Shown: piece after piece, positions 8,371 to 16,810 of the stretch | Layout of the letters: every line of letters starts with the position of its first letter | How positions within the stretch are numbered: the stretch's first letter is position 1 | Origin: Tabrizicola piscis | GTDB taxonomy: Bacteria; Pseudomonadota; Alphaproteobacteria; Rhodobacterales; Rhodobacteraceae | Assembly (NCBI RefSeq): GCF_003940805.1 | Contig: NZ_CP034328.1 | Span: forward strand, 682,001-746,000 | Length of the DNA: 64,000 nt | Direction: 5' to 3' | Position numbers and translations under genes: made by a program | The notes under the pieces: model-generated | The model's database searches: none | Seen by the model: the letters and a program-made list of their open reading frames with translations, nothing else | Told to the model about the DNA's origin: nothing

Positions 8371-9615
8371 ATGAAGATTCCAACGAAAACGCTTTGCATC
8401 GGCTGCACCGCCGCTTTCCTGTCTGGTGGCACAGCCTGGGCTCAGGAAGCCTGCTCCACCTACGTCGTGGCGCCCGGCGACAACCTGCGCTACATCGCCC
8501 GCAATGCCTATGGCGACGCAGACATGTACCGCGTGATCTATAGTGCCAACGTCGACACCATTGGCGCCAAGGCTGACCTTATCGAGATCGGCGTGTCGCT
8601 TGCCATCCCTTGCGACCCCAGAGAGGAAACCGTCACTGCGGCAGCCCCATCGGTCGGCCTGCAAACCGAGGTGGTCGATCCGGCAAAGCAGCCTGTTGAA
8701 GTCGTGCCAGAGCTACCCGTCGGTGATGCCGGTCTCGGCGGTTCAGAGGTCGTGGTGCAGGAACCGGCGCCAGAACCCGCCCCGGAACCCGAACCAGTCG
8801 AGGTTGCCGCCGCCACGCCCGAAGCGCCGCCCGAAGTTCCGGCAACCGAGTCACAGCCGCCAATGGCCTTTCCCTACCGTCTGGTGACGGGCAACGGTTA
8901 CGCCCCCTTTGCCGATGAAATGCTGCCCGGCGGTGGCATGTTCACCCAGCTGGTCGAGATGGCGATCTTCCGGGCAGACCCCGCGATCCCCTACAACCTG
9001 ACCTTCGTGAACGACTGGCAGGCCCATATCGACGCGCTTTTGCCGTCTGGCGCCTATGATCTCAGCTTTCCTTGGGTCCGCCCGAATTGTGAAGCGCCCG
9101 ACGCCCTGTCAGCCGCTGACCTCGCCCGCTGCGAAAACTTTGAATTCTCGGCCCCCTTGTATGAAATCGTCGACGGCTTCTTCATGCCTGCCGACAGCGA
9201 GCTTCTGTCCGCCACCAGCTACACCGCCTTTGAAGGCAAGCGCATCTGCCGTCCCGAAGGCTACACAACCGGGGTGCTGGAAGCAGCTGGCCTGACCAGC
9301 GACAAGATCGACCTGTCCCGCCCGATCGAAGTGACCGACTGCTTCGAAGATCTGGCCGCCGGCAAGGTTGACCTCGTCTCGATCGATGCCGAGGTGGGCG
9401 ATTCGGCAATTGCCGCGCTTGGCCTGACGGGAGATTTCGCCCAGAACCCGCATCTGATGACACTGGACAGCCTGCATGTCATTGCCCACAAATCGAATGC
9501 CCGCGCCGTCGAGATGATCCGTCAGATGGATGGCGGCGTGATCGAAATGTACGAATCCGGGGAATGGTACGACATCGTGTCGTCGGCCCTGTCCAACGGC
9601 GCATTGCAGCAATAG
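8371..9615 (+). CDS. Secreted LysM plus family 3 solute-binding domain protein, paralogue 1
   Basis: This 414-residue protein has a signal peptide (cleavage after about AWAQ), a LysM domain at about residues 28-80 (VVAPGDNLRYIARNAYGD), a Pro/Glu-rich linker (about 85-165) and a bacterial periplasmic-binding-protein type 3 domain to the end. LysM domains bind peptidoglycan, so it is probably a wall-tethered sensor rather than a transporter subunit; no permease is nearby. ATG 8371 has AGGAG seven bases upstream and starts the signal peptide directly; an in-frame ATG at 8293 would add 26 residues that spoil it. A paralogue follows and a kinase precedes. The 293-base gap before it holds no feature I recognise. 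Confidence 0.85.
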   Translation: MKIPTKTLCIGCTAAFLSGGTAWAQEACSTYVVAPGDNLRYIARNAYGDADMYRVIYSANVDTIGAKADLIEIGVSLAIPCDPREETVTAAAPSVGLQTEVVDPAKQPVEVVPELPVGDAGLGGSEVVVQEPAPEPAPEPEPVEVAAATPEAPPEVPATESQPPMAFPYRLVTGNGYAPFADEMLPGGGMFTQLVEMAIFRADPAIPYNLTFVNDWQAHIDALLPSGAYDLSFPWVRPNCEAPDALSAADLARCENFEFSAPLYEIVDGFFMPADSELLSATSYTAFEGKRICRPEGYTTGVLEAAGLTSDKIDLSRPIEVTDCFEDLAAGKVDLVSIDAEVGDSAIAALGLTGDFAQNPHLMTLDSLHVIAHKSNARAVEMIRQMDGGVIEMYESGEWYDIVSSALSNGALQQ

Positions 9616-9635
9616 AACGACCACAAGGCTTCCCC

Positions 9636-9665
9636 AATGGCCGGCCCATCTGGGCCGGCCATTTC
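9636..9665 (+). terminator. Strong hairpin after first LysM/binding-protein gene
   Basis: A perfect 12-bp inverted repeat (AATGGCCGGCCC, loop ATCT, then its complement) follows the stop by 20 bases and runs into TTTCATTG. It probably ends most transcripts of the first LysM gene, so the paralogue downstream is likely to have its own promoter. Confidence 0.7.
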
Positions 9666-9932
9666 ATTGGGCAACTGGTGAAACCGCACCCAACCGGGGG
9701 CAAATCGCAGCGCAATCCCGGGCTAATGCGGCGCTGAATGTATCCCCTTGGGTTGTGCCATTGTTTCTACGAACAGTCACATTTTCACCCAAAGGTGGTT
9801 TGCGACAGTGAATCCTTCGAATTGCCTTATTCGTGCCACTTCCGACCTTCTTTCTAGGCGGCGTAGGCGGATTGTTTCGGAAATGAAGTATCGTTCGCCA
9901 ATCGCAACTGTCGTCAGAAGGACATGACATAC
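9666..9932. other. Intergenic leader of second LysM gene
   Basis: No gene is visible. The segment 9760-9920 is less GC-rich than the surroundings, as expected for a promoter and 5' leader, but I cannot assign -35 and -10 boxes with confidence. AGAAGGA at 9916-9922 is the ribosome site of the following gene. Confidence 0.4.
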
Positions 9933-11027
9933 ATGAGAACTGGATCTGACAAATACCGCTCGACGGCACTGTCGGCGTTGCTTATCGCCTTTCCGATCGT
10001 GGCCTCTGCCCAGGAAGCCTGCACGACCTATACCGTCACGGATGGCGACACCCTTGGAACCATCGCCCAGGCGGCTTATGGGTCCTATGACTATCAGATG
10101 ATCTTCAACGCCAACCGCGATGCGCTGGCCGCGAACCCGAACAATCTTCCTGCCGGCCTGCAGCTGATCCTGCCTTGCGAAGACGGTCGTCTGACGCCGG
10201 ACTCCGAGCTGTCCTCGATCATCCAGCAAGAGACGGCAGAACAGGAAGCCACGCGTACCAACAGCAACACCTATGAACCGCCGCTGAAGTTCGTCAGCTC
10301 CAACAACTGGATGCCCTTCGCGGATGAATCGCTGACCGGCGGCGGCATCTTCGTGCGCATGGCCGCCACCGCCATGCAGCGCGGCGGGAACGACCGCGGC
10401 TACAACATCAACTACGTTGACGACTGGATGTCGCATATCGACGTTCTGCTGCCGTCCGGTGCCTTCGACGTGTCCATCGCGTGGGAATCGCCCGATTGCT
10501 CCAAGCTTGATCTGCTTGGCGAATTCTCGGTCCGGATGTGCACCGAATTCGACTTCTCGCTGCCGATCTATGAAACCGCCTATGCGTTCAACACGCTGAA
10601 CGACAGCAAATACGCCGCCGCCCGGGAATTCGCCGATTACGCTGGTGCGCGGATCTGCCGGCCTGAAGCCTGGCCGATCAGCGACCTTGAAGTTCAGGGT
10701 CTGGTCGAACCTTTGGTGACCTATGTTCACCCCAAATCGCCGCTCGAATGCGCTGAAATGCTGATCAACGGCGAAGTTGACCTCTATTCGATCGAGGCTG
10801 AAACCGCATCGGCAAACTTTACCGAACTCAACGCGAATGACCGCGTCTCGCCGAACCCGGCGCTGGCGACGTTCATCACCTACCACTTCCTGACCTCGAA
10901 GAGCAATCCGCGCGGCCGGGTCTATATCGCCATGCTGAACCGCGGCATTACCGAGATGCGGGAATCCGGCGAATGGTACGACATCGTTGCCACCGGCCTT
11001 GCCGAATACAACAAGCTTAGCCAGTAA
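9933..11027 (+). CDS. Secreted LysM plus family 3 solute-binding domain protein, paralogue 2
   Basis: This 364-residue protein is built like the preceding LysM gene product: a signal peptide (ending near VASAQ), a LysM domain at about 28-80 (YTVTDGDTLGTIAQAAYG), a much shorter linker and a type 3 binding-protein domain. Both end in a shared SGEWYDIV motif, and both keep Cys pairs around EACTTY and LPCE, so they arose by duplication. I chose ATG 9933 because AAGGA lies ten bases upstream; ATG 9924 is only two bases from that site. It has its own leader and terminator, so it is probably regulated apart from paralogue 1. The ligand is unknown. Confidence 0.85.
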   Translation: MRTGSDKYRSTALSALLIAFPIVASAQEACTTYTVTDGDTLGTIAQAAYGSYDYQMIFNANRDALAANPNNLPAGLQLILPCEDGRLTPDSELSSIIQQETAEQEATRTNSNTYEPPLKFVSSNNWMPFADESLTGGGIFVRMAATAMQRGGNDRGYNINYVDDWMSHIDVLLPSGAFDVSIAWESPDCSKLDLLGEFSVRMCTEFDFSLPIYETAYAFNTLNDSKYAAAREFADYAGARICRPEAWPISDLEVQGLVEPLVTYVHPKSPLECAEMLINGEVDLYSIEAETASANFTELNANDRVSPNPALATFITYHFLTSKSNPRGRVYIAMLNRGITEMRESGEWYDIVATGLAEYNKLSQ

Positions 11028-11053
11028 CCCGAACATCTGGCCCGGCAAATCCA

Positions 11054-11086
11054 GCCCCTGCGTCGCAAGACGCGGGGGCTTTTCTT
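11054..11086 (+). terminator. Rho-independent terminator after second LysM gene
   Basis: An 11-bp stem (GCCCCTGCGTC, loop GCAA, GACGCGGGGGC, one T-G pair) is followed by TTTTCTT. It ends the kinase/LysM region and separates it from the inositol cluster. Confidence 0.85.
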
Positions 11087-11131
11087 ATTGATCCGCCCGT
11101 TCCCACGCGCGTGACGAAAAGCTTGCCGAAA

Positions 11132-11147
11132 TGGAACATTCATTCCA
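11132..11147. promoter_or_regulatory. Predicted IolR operator upstream of iolR
   Basis: The sequence TGGAACATTCATTCCA is an inverted repeat of the form GGAA-N6-TTCC. It lies 43 bases before the iolR start and recurs, slightly altered, before iolC with the same CATTCA or TATTCA centre. GGAA-N6-TTCC is the motif I recall for IolR of Rhizobiales. This predicts autoregulation of iolR. Confidence 0.65.
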
Positions 11148-11189
11148 TAGTCTGGAAGACTAGGCAAACCCGCCGCAGCAGATGGCAGC

Positions 11190-12011
11190 ATGATCCGCAC
11201 GTTTCAGACCCCACCGGACACGGTCGATGCCTTCCACGATCGTTTGACCCAGATTCGCGGCCAGCTGCCCCGCCGCCTGCAGCAATGCGCCGACCATCTG
11301 GCCACACATTCCGACCGCGTCGCGCTGTCCACCGTCGCCCAGATTGCCGAAGGCGCAGAGGTGCCGCCCTCTGCCCTGATGCGGTTCTGCCAAGTGATGG
11401 GGTTTTCCGGCTTTGCCGAAATGCAGCGCCTGTTTCGCAGCGCTTTGCCAATGGGCTTGCCCGACTATGCCGCGCGTCTGGCCAACCTGAAATCCGGGCC
11501 AAAGGGTGCGCCGTCGGCCCTGGTGGCCGAATTCATCGACGCGGGGCGCCAGTCGCTTGAGGCTTTGGCACAAGACCTGAACGAAACCCTGCTTGATCAG
11601 GTGGTTACATGCCTGTCCCGCGCCTCCACCATCCATCTGGCAGGGCTGCGGCGCTCCTACCCAGTGGTCGCCTATCTGGCCTATGTTCTGGAAAAACTGG
11701 AAATCCCCGCGCTTTTGCACGAAGGCACCGGTGGCCTTGCCAATCGCGCCGCCCTGCGGCCCGGCGATGCGCTGCTGGTGGTGTCCTTCGCGCCCTATGC
11801 GGCGGAAACACTGGCGCTTGCCCAGGCGGCGAAAGTGGCCGGGCTCCCCGTCGTCGCGCTGTCCGACCGGGCCGAAAGCCCGCTTGCCCGGCTGGCCGAC
11901 ACCACCCTTGTCGTGACCGAGGTGGATTTCGGCGCCTTCCGGTCCTTGTCAGCCACAATTGCGCTGGCCCTGTCGCTTGCGGTGGCGGTGGCGGCAAGGC
12001 GCGAAACTTAA
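11190..12011 (+). CDS. iolR: MurR/RpiR family regulator of inositol catabolism
   Basis: This 273-residue regulator has an N-terminal RpiR-type helix-turn-helix (about 35-80, STVAQIAEGAEVPPSALMRF) and a C-terminal SIS sugar-phosphate-binding domain (about 125-260, starting IHLAGLRRS). RpiR-type IolR proteins in alphaproteobacteria repress iol genes until an inositol intermediate binds the SIS domain. The gene sits directly upstream of iolC and both have a GGAA-N6-TTCC-like site before the start, supporting repression of itself and of the operon. No strong ribosome site is visible before ATG 11190, but the start fits the family length. Confidence 0.85.
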   Translation: MIRTFQTPPDTVDAFHDRLTQIRGQLPRRLQQCADHLATHSDRVALSTVAQIAEGAEVPPSALMRFCQVMGFSGFAEMQRLFRSALPMGLPDYAARLANLKSGPKGAPSALVAEFIDAGRQSLEALAQDLNETLLDQVVTCLSRASTIHLAGLRRSYPVVAYLAYVLEKLEIPALLHEGTGGLANRAALRPGDALLVVSFAPYAAETLALAQAAKVAGLPVVALSDRAESPLARLADTTLVVTEVDFGAFRSLSATIALALSLAVAVAARRET

Positions 12012-12032
12012 GGCTTCCCCGTGCGGCAGAAA

Positions 12033-12048
12033 TAGAATATTCATTCCA
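12033..12048. promoter_or_regulatory. Predicted IolR operator upstream of iolC
   Basis: TAGAATATTCATTCCA matches the site before iolR at 13 of 16 positions and keeps the six-base spacing; one half-site is AGAA instead of GGAA. It lies about 50 bases before the iolC start and about 20 after the iolR stop, so iolC probably has its own IolR-controlled promoter. Confidence 0.6.
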
Positions 12049-12098
12049 TATTGGCGGGCGACTCGGCCTTGGCGGCCATTTGCAGGGGGACTGTCGGC

Positions 12099-14027
12099 AT
12101 GGGCACCACATCGCACAAAAAAGGCAGGCCGCTGGATGTCATCACCATCGGCCGCTCGTCGGTCGACCTTTACGGCGCACAGGTAGGTGGGCGGTTGGAG
12201 GATATGGGGTCGTTCCAGAAATACATTGGCGGCAGCCCCACCAACATGGCCGCTGGCACCGCGCGGCTCGGCCTGAAATCCGCCCTCATCACCCGCGTCG
12301 GCGACGAACACATGGGCCGCTTCATCCGCGAAGAACTGGCCCGCGAAGGTGTCGACGTGCGCGGCGTCAAGACCGACCCCGAACGCCTCACCGCCCTCGT
12401 CCTCCTCGGCATCCGCGACGACAAGCAGTTTCCGCTGATCTTCTACCGCGAAAACTGCGCCGACATGGCCCTGTGCGAAGATGACATCGATGAATCCTTC
12501 ATCGCCGAAGCCCGCGCCGTCGTCGCCACCGGCACCCACCTCTCCAACCCCCGCACAGAAGCGGCGGTGCTGAAAGCGCTCACCCTCGCCCGCAAGCACG
12601 GCCTGCAAACCGCCCTGGACATCGACTACCGCCCCAACCTCTGGGGCCTTGCTGGCCATGGCGACGGTGAAAGCCGCTTCATTGAAAGCGCACAGGTCAC
12701 CGCCAAGCTGCAGGCCACGCTCCACTACTTCGACCTCATCGTCGGCACCGAGGAAGAGTTTCACATCGCCGGCGGCACGACCGACACCATCGCCGCCCTG
12801 CGCGCCGTCAGGGCCGTCTCCAAAGCCACCCTCGTCTGCAAACGCGGCCCCATGGGCGCCGCCGCCTTCACCGGCGAAATCCCCGACAGCCTTGACGACG
12901 GCGAAACCGGCCCCGGCTTCCCGATCGAGGTGTTCAACGTCCTGGGCGCAGGCGACGGCTTCATGTCCGGCCTCCTCAAGGGCTGGCTTGACGGCGAGCC
13001 CTGGCCCACCGCCCTGACCTATGCCAACGCCTGCGGTGCCTTCGCCGTCAGCCGCCACGGCTGCACCCCCGCCTACCCAAGCTGGGAGGAGCTGCAGTTC
13101 TTCCTCAAGCGCGGCGTCGTCACCCCCGCCCTGCGCAAGGACCCGGCCTTGGAGCAGATCCACTGGGCCACCAATCGCCACCATGACCAGTCCACCATGC
13201 GCGTCTTTGCCTTCGACCACCGCCTGCAGCTTGAGGCGATGGACGGCGCGACTCCGGCGAAGATCGCGGCCTTCAAGCAGCTGTGCCTGACCGCCGCCCT
13301 GCAGGTCGCAGGCGGCAAACCCGGCCATGGCATCCTCTGCGACAGCCGCCTTGGCCGCGACGCGCTCTACCGGGCAGCGGGAACCGGGCTCTGGATCGGT
13401 CGGCCCGTGGAATGGCCCGGATCGCGCCCCCTGACGCTTGAGCCTGAACTGGGCCCCGATTTCGGCGGCTTGCAGGAATGGCCGCTGGGTCATGTGGTCA
13501 AGGTTCTGTGCTTCGCCCACCCCGATGATGACGCCGAAACCCGGGCGAAACAGGAAGATGTCGTCCTGCGCCTGTTCCACGCCTGCCGCCGCAACCGGCT
13601 TGAAATGCTGCTGGAGCTGATCCCCTCAAAGGTCGCCCCGGTGGACGACCAGACCAGCGCCACCCTGATCCAGCGGTTCTATGATCTGGGCGTCTACCCC
13701 GACTGGTGGAAGCTGGAACCCTTCACCACCGACGCCGCCTGGACGAACGCCTGTGCGGCCATCACCCGGAATGACAACCATGTGCGCGGCATCGTTGTCC
13801 TTGGCCTTGATGCCAGCGAAGCCGATCTTGCCGCCTCGTTCCGGCTTGCGGCCCGGCATCCCTTGGTGAAAGGTTTCGCCATTGGCCGCACGATCTTTGC
13901 AGATGCCGCGCGCGGCTGGCTGCAGGGCCAGCTTTCCGATGACGCGGCCGTTGCAATGATGGCCGACCGCTATGCGCGGCTGTGCAAAGTCTGGGACACC
14001 GCCCGCGAAACAGGAGCGAACGCATGA
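12099..14027 (+). CDS. iolC: 5-dehydro-2-deoxygluconokinase fused to DUF2090 aldolase-like domain
   Basis: This 642-residue cytoplasmic protein joins two modules. Residues 1 to about 330 are a PfkB-type kinase (GGSPTNMAAGTARLG; catalytic NVLGAGDGF near residue 285) that phosphorylates 2-deoxy-5-keto-gluconate. From about 345 to the end is a DUF2090 domain (starts near MRVFAFDHRLQLEAM) with a TIM-barrel aldolase-like look, which may perform the next cleavage normally done by IolJ. This fusion is common in alphaproteobacteria. ATG 12099 has GGGGGA eight bases upstream and is preferred over TTG 12051. Its TGA overlaps the iolD ATG (ATGA). The aldolase activity is inference. Confidence 0.9.
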   Translation: MGTTSHKKGRPLDVITIGRSSVDLYGAQVGGRLEDMGSFQKYIGGSPTNMAAGTARLGLKSALITRVGDEHMGRFIREELAREGVDVRGVKTDPERLTALVLLGIRDDKQFPLIFYRENCADMALCEDDIDESFIAEARAVVATGTHLSNPRTEAAVLKALTLARKHGLQTALDIDYRPNLWGLAGHGDGESRFIESAQVTAKLQATLHYFDLIVGTEEEFHIAGGTTDTIAALRAVRAVSKATLVCKRGPMGAAAFTGEIPDSLDDGETGPGFPIEVFNVLGAGDGFMSGLLKGWLDGEPWPTALTYANACGAFAVSRHGCTPAYPSWEELQFFLKRGVVTPALRKDPALEQIHWATNRHHDQSTMRVFAFDHRLQLEAMDGATPAKIAAFKQLCLTAALQVAGGKPGHGILCDSRLGRDALYRAAGTGLWIGRPVEWPGSRPLTLEPELGPDFGGLQEWPLGHVVKVLCFAHPDDDAETRAKQEDVVLRLFHACRRNRLEMLLELIPSKVAPVDDQTSATLIQRFYDLGVYPDWWKLEPFTTDAAWTNACAAITRNDNHVRGIVVLGLDASEADLAASFRLAARHPLVKGFAIGRTIFADAARGWLQGQLSDDAAVAMMADRYARLCKVWDTARETGANA

Positions 14028-15850
14028 CCACGATCCGCCTTACCGCCGCGCAGGCCATGGTCCGCTGGCTTTCGGTGCAACAGGCCGAGGACGGCAGCCG
14101 CTTCATCGAAGGCGTCTGGGCGATCTTCGGCCATGGCAACGTGGCGGGTCTGGGTGAGGCTTTGCATGCCCACAAGGACACCCTGCCCACATGGCGCGGC
14201 CATAACGAACAGACCATGGCCCATGTCGCTGTCGCCTATGCCAAGGCCAATGGCCGCCGCAAGGCGATGGCCGTCACCTCCTCCATCGGTCCCGGCGCCA
14301 CAAATATGGTCACCGCCGCCGCCGTGGCGCATGTGAACCGCCTGCCCGTCCTCTTCATCCCCGGCGATGTCTTCGCCTCCCGCGCGCCCGACCCGGTGCT
14401 GCAGCAGATCGAGGATTTCGACGACGCCACCGTCAGCGCCAATGACTGCTTCCGCCCCGTGGTGCGCTACTTCGACCGGATCAGCCGGCCGGAACACATC
14501 CTCACCGCCCTGCCCCGCGCGCTGCGGGTGATGACCGACCCGGCAAACTGCGGCCCGGTCTGCCTTGCCTTCTGTCAAGATACACAGGCCGAAGCCTACG
14601 ACTACCCGGTCGAATTCTTCACGCCCAGAACCTGGTTCATCCGCCGCCCCGAACCCGACCAGCGTGAGCTTGAGGCCGCCGTTGCCGCGATCCGCGCCGC
14701 CAAGGCCCCGCTGATCGTCGCCGGTGGCGGCGTCCTTTACTCGGGCGCGGAACAGACGCTCCTTTCCTTCGCGAAGACCCACAACATCCCCGTGGTCGAA
14801 ACCCAATCCGGCAAGGGCGCGATGGACTGGGAGGAGCCGCTTCATTTCGGCTCACCCGGTGTCACCGGCACCGGCTGCGGCAATGACCTTGCCGCGCAGG
14901 CCGACCTTGTAATCGGCGTCGGCACCCGCTTTCAGGACTTCACCACCGGGTCATGGACGGTCTTTTCCGCCCCCGGCCGCAAACTTCTGTCCATCAACAT
15001 CCACGGCTACGACGCGCATAAGCGCGCGGCCCAACCCCTTGTTGGCGACGCGAAAATCGCGCTGGAAAAGATCAGCGCCGCCCTTGGGCACCACCGCTTC
15101 GCCGACCCCGACTTCGCCAATCGCGCGAAATGGTTCCAGACGACCGACACCGTCACCGCTGCCCCCAAGGGCAATGAGCTTCCCTCTGATGCGCAGGTTG
15201 TCGGCGCGGTCCAGCGGACGACGGGAAAGGATGCGCTCATCATGTCCGCCTCCGGCTCGATGCCCGGCGTGCTGCATGTCCTGTGGAAAGCGTCGCAGGG
15301 CGGCTACCACATGGAATACGGCTTTTCCTGCATGGGGTATGAGATTGCGGGGGCCATGGGCATCAAGATGGCCAAGCCCGACCGCCACGTCATCTGCATG
15401 ATCGGGGATGGCAGCTACATGATGGCCAACAGCGAACTTGCGACTGCGGTGATGATGGGCATCCCCTTCACCGTGGTTCTGACCGACAACCGTGGTTTCG
15501 GCTGCATCAACCGTCTGCAAAAGGCCACCGGGGGCGCTGCGTTCAACAACCTTTTGGCGGACAGCTACCATGTGAACCCCACCGACATCGACTTTGCCGC
15601 CCACGCCCGCAGCATGGGCGCAAATGTCGTCAAGGCCGCAACCATCGCCGAGGTTGAGGCGGCGATGACCGCCTCGAAATCCGCCACCATCCCGACCGTC
15701 ATCGTCATCGACACCGACCCTGCGCCCGGCACCGGCGCTGGTGGGACATGGTGGGAAGTCGCGGTCCCGGAAGTCTCCGACCGCAAAGAAGTCAACGAGG
15801 CCCGCAAGGCCTATGAAGCGGGCACCCGCGCCCAATGGCTAGTGAACTGA
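14024..15850 (+). CDS. iolD: 3D-(3,5/4)-trihydroxycyclohexane-1,2-dione hydrolase
   Basis: This 608-residue thiamine-diphosphate enzyme opens the ring of the inositol intermediate to 5-deoxy-glucuronate. It shows the ThDP fold: the N-terminal domain with [15 protein letters not shown] (activating Glu near residue 65), the central domain, and the C-terminal [15 protein letters not shown] motif that binds Mg-diphosphate (near residue 459). The start ATG 14024 lies in an ATGA overlap with iolC; GGAG in CAGGAGCG sits just upstream. iolE follows seven bases after the stop. Confidence 0.95.
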   Translation: MTTIRLTAAQAMVRWLSVQQAEDGSRFIEGVWAIFGHGNVAGLGEALHAHKDTLPTWRGHNEQTMAHVAVAYAKANGRRKAMAVTSSIGPGATNMVTAAAVAHVNRLPVLFIPGDVFASRAPDPVLQQIEDFDDATVSANDCFRPVVRYFDRISRPEHILTALPRALRVMTDPANCGPVCLAFCQDTQAEAYDYPVEFFTPRTWFIRRPEPDQRELEAAVAAIRAAKAPLIVAGGGVLYSGAEQTLLSFAKTHNIPVVETQSGKGAMDWEEPLHFGSPGVTGTGCGNDLAAQADLVIGVGTRFQDFTTGSWTVFSAPGRKLLSINIHGYDAHKRAAQPLVGDAKIALEKISAALGHHRFADPDFANRAKWFQTTDTVTAAPKGNELPSDAQVVGAVQRTTGKDALIMSASGSMPGVLHVLWKASQGGYHMEYGFSCMGYEIAGAMGIKMAKPDRHVICMIGDGSYMMANSELATAVMMGIPFTVVLTDNRGFGCINRLQKATGGAAFNNLLADSYHVNPTDIDFAAHARSMGANVVKAATIAEVEAAMTASKSATIPTVIVIDTDPAPGTGAGGTWWEVAVPEVSDRKEVNEARKAYEAGTRAQWLVN

Positions 15851-15857
15851 GCAAACC

Positions 15858-16751
15858 ATGATCCAATTCGGAACCAACCCCATCGCCTGGGCCAACGACG
15901 ACGACCAGACCATCGGCGCCGACATCCCGACCACCCGCATCCTGGACGAGGCGGGCCGACAGATCGGCTTTGACGGCATCGAAAACGGCCACCGCTGGCC
16001 CGATGAGCCAGAGGCGCTGCGGGCATTGCTGGCTGAATACGGGCTGAAGTTCATCTCGGGCTGGTATTCGACCGAACTTCTGGTCCGGTCGGTGGAGGAT
16101 GAAATCAAGGCCGCGCAGGCCCATATCGCCAAGCTGAAGCACAATGGCTGCAAGGTGATGATCGTCTGCGAAACCTCGAACGCGATCCATGGCGCGGCCA
16201 AGCCAGTGAACGACCGGCCCCGCCTGGCGGCGGCTGAAATGCAGGCTTTCGGCGTGAAGCTGGAGGCCTTCGCGGCCTACCTGACCACGCAGGGCCTGAC
16301 GCTGGTCTACCATCACCACATGGGCACAATCGTCGAATCGCCCGACGATATCGACGCCTTCATGGCCGCGACCGGCCCGCACACCCACCTTCTCTTCGAC
16401 GCGGGCCACTGCGCCTTTGGCGGCGGCGACCCGGTTGCGGTGCTGACGAAACACATCGCCCGCGTGCGCCATTTCCATGCCAAGAACATCCGCCCCGCTG
16501 TGACTGCGCGCGTGCGGGCAGAAGGTCTGAGCTTCCTGCAAGGCGTGGTTGCCGGAGCCTTCACCGTGCCAGGCGATCAGGAGGGCGGCATCGACTTTGC
16601 CCCCTTGTTGAAGATCCTCGCCGGGGCAAACTACGACGGCTGGATCGTGATCGAGGCCGAGCAGGACCCGAACGTCCGCAATCCGCTATTGTATCAGACG
16701 CTGGGTCTAGCAACGCTGAAGCGGCTGTCGCGGGACGCCGGTCTCATCTGA
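15858..16751 (+). CDS. iolE: Myo-inosose-2 dehydratase
   Basis: This 297-residue protein belongs to the sugar isomerase/epimerase TIM-barrel family (AP_endonuc_2). It dehydrates 2-keto-myo-inositol in the step before IolD. The start [16 protein letters not shown] is typical of IolE, and metal-binding segments [25 protein letters not shown] and [11 protein letters not shown] are visible in the expected order. It follows iolD by seven bases. A short repeat with a hairpin lies between it and iolB. Confidence 0.95.
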   Translation: MIQFGTNPIAWANDDDQTIGADIPTTRILDEAGRQIGFDGIENGHRWPDEPEALRALLAEYGLKFISGWYSTELLVRSVEDEIKAAQAHIAKLKHNGCKVMIVCETSNAIHGAAKPVNDRPRLAAAEMQAFGVKLEAFAAYLTTQGLTLVYHHHMGTIVESPDDIDAFMAATGPHTHLLFDAGHCAFGGGDPVAVLTKHIARVRHFHAKNIRPAVTARVRAEGLSFLQGVVAGAFTVPGDQEGGIDFAPLLKILAGANYDGWIVIEAEQDPNVRNPLLYQTLGLATLKRLSRDAGLI

Positions 16752-16762
16752 CAGGCGGCGGA

Positions 16763-16809
16763 CCGGGGGCCAGCCCCCGGACCCCCGGAGTATTTGGAAA
16801 AGAGCAAGC
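16763..16809 (+). repeat. Dispersed intergenic repeat, copy A (hairpin plus GGAGTATTTGG core)
   Basis: A GC-rich inverted repeat (CCGGGGGC at 16763-16770 with GCCCCCGG at 16773-16780) is followed by the core GGAGTATTTGG-AAAAGAGCAA at 16787-16807. Nearly the same core occurs at 62226-62246 (plus) and 32021-32041 (minus). Each copy lies just after the stop of a gene on the same strand. Here the purine-rich tail ends three bases before the iolB ATG and may supply its ribosome site. Confidence 0.75.
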
Positions 16810-16810
16810 C

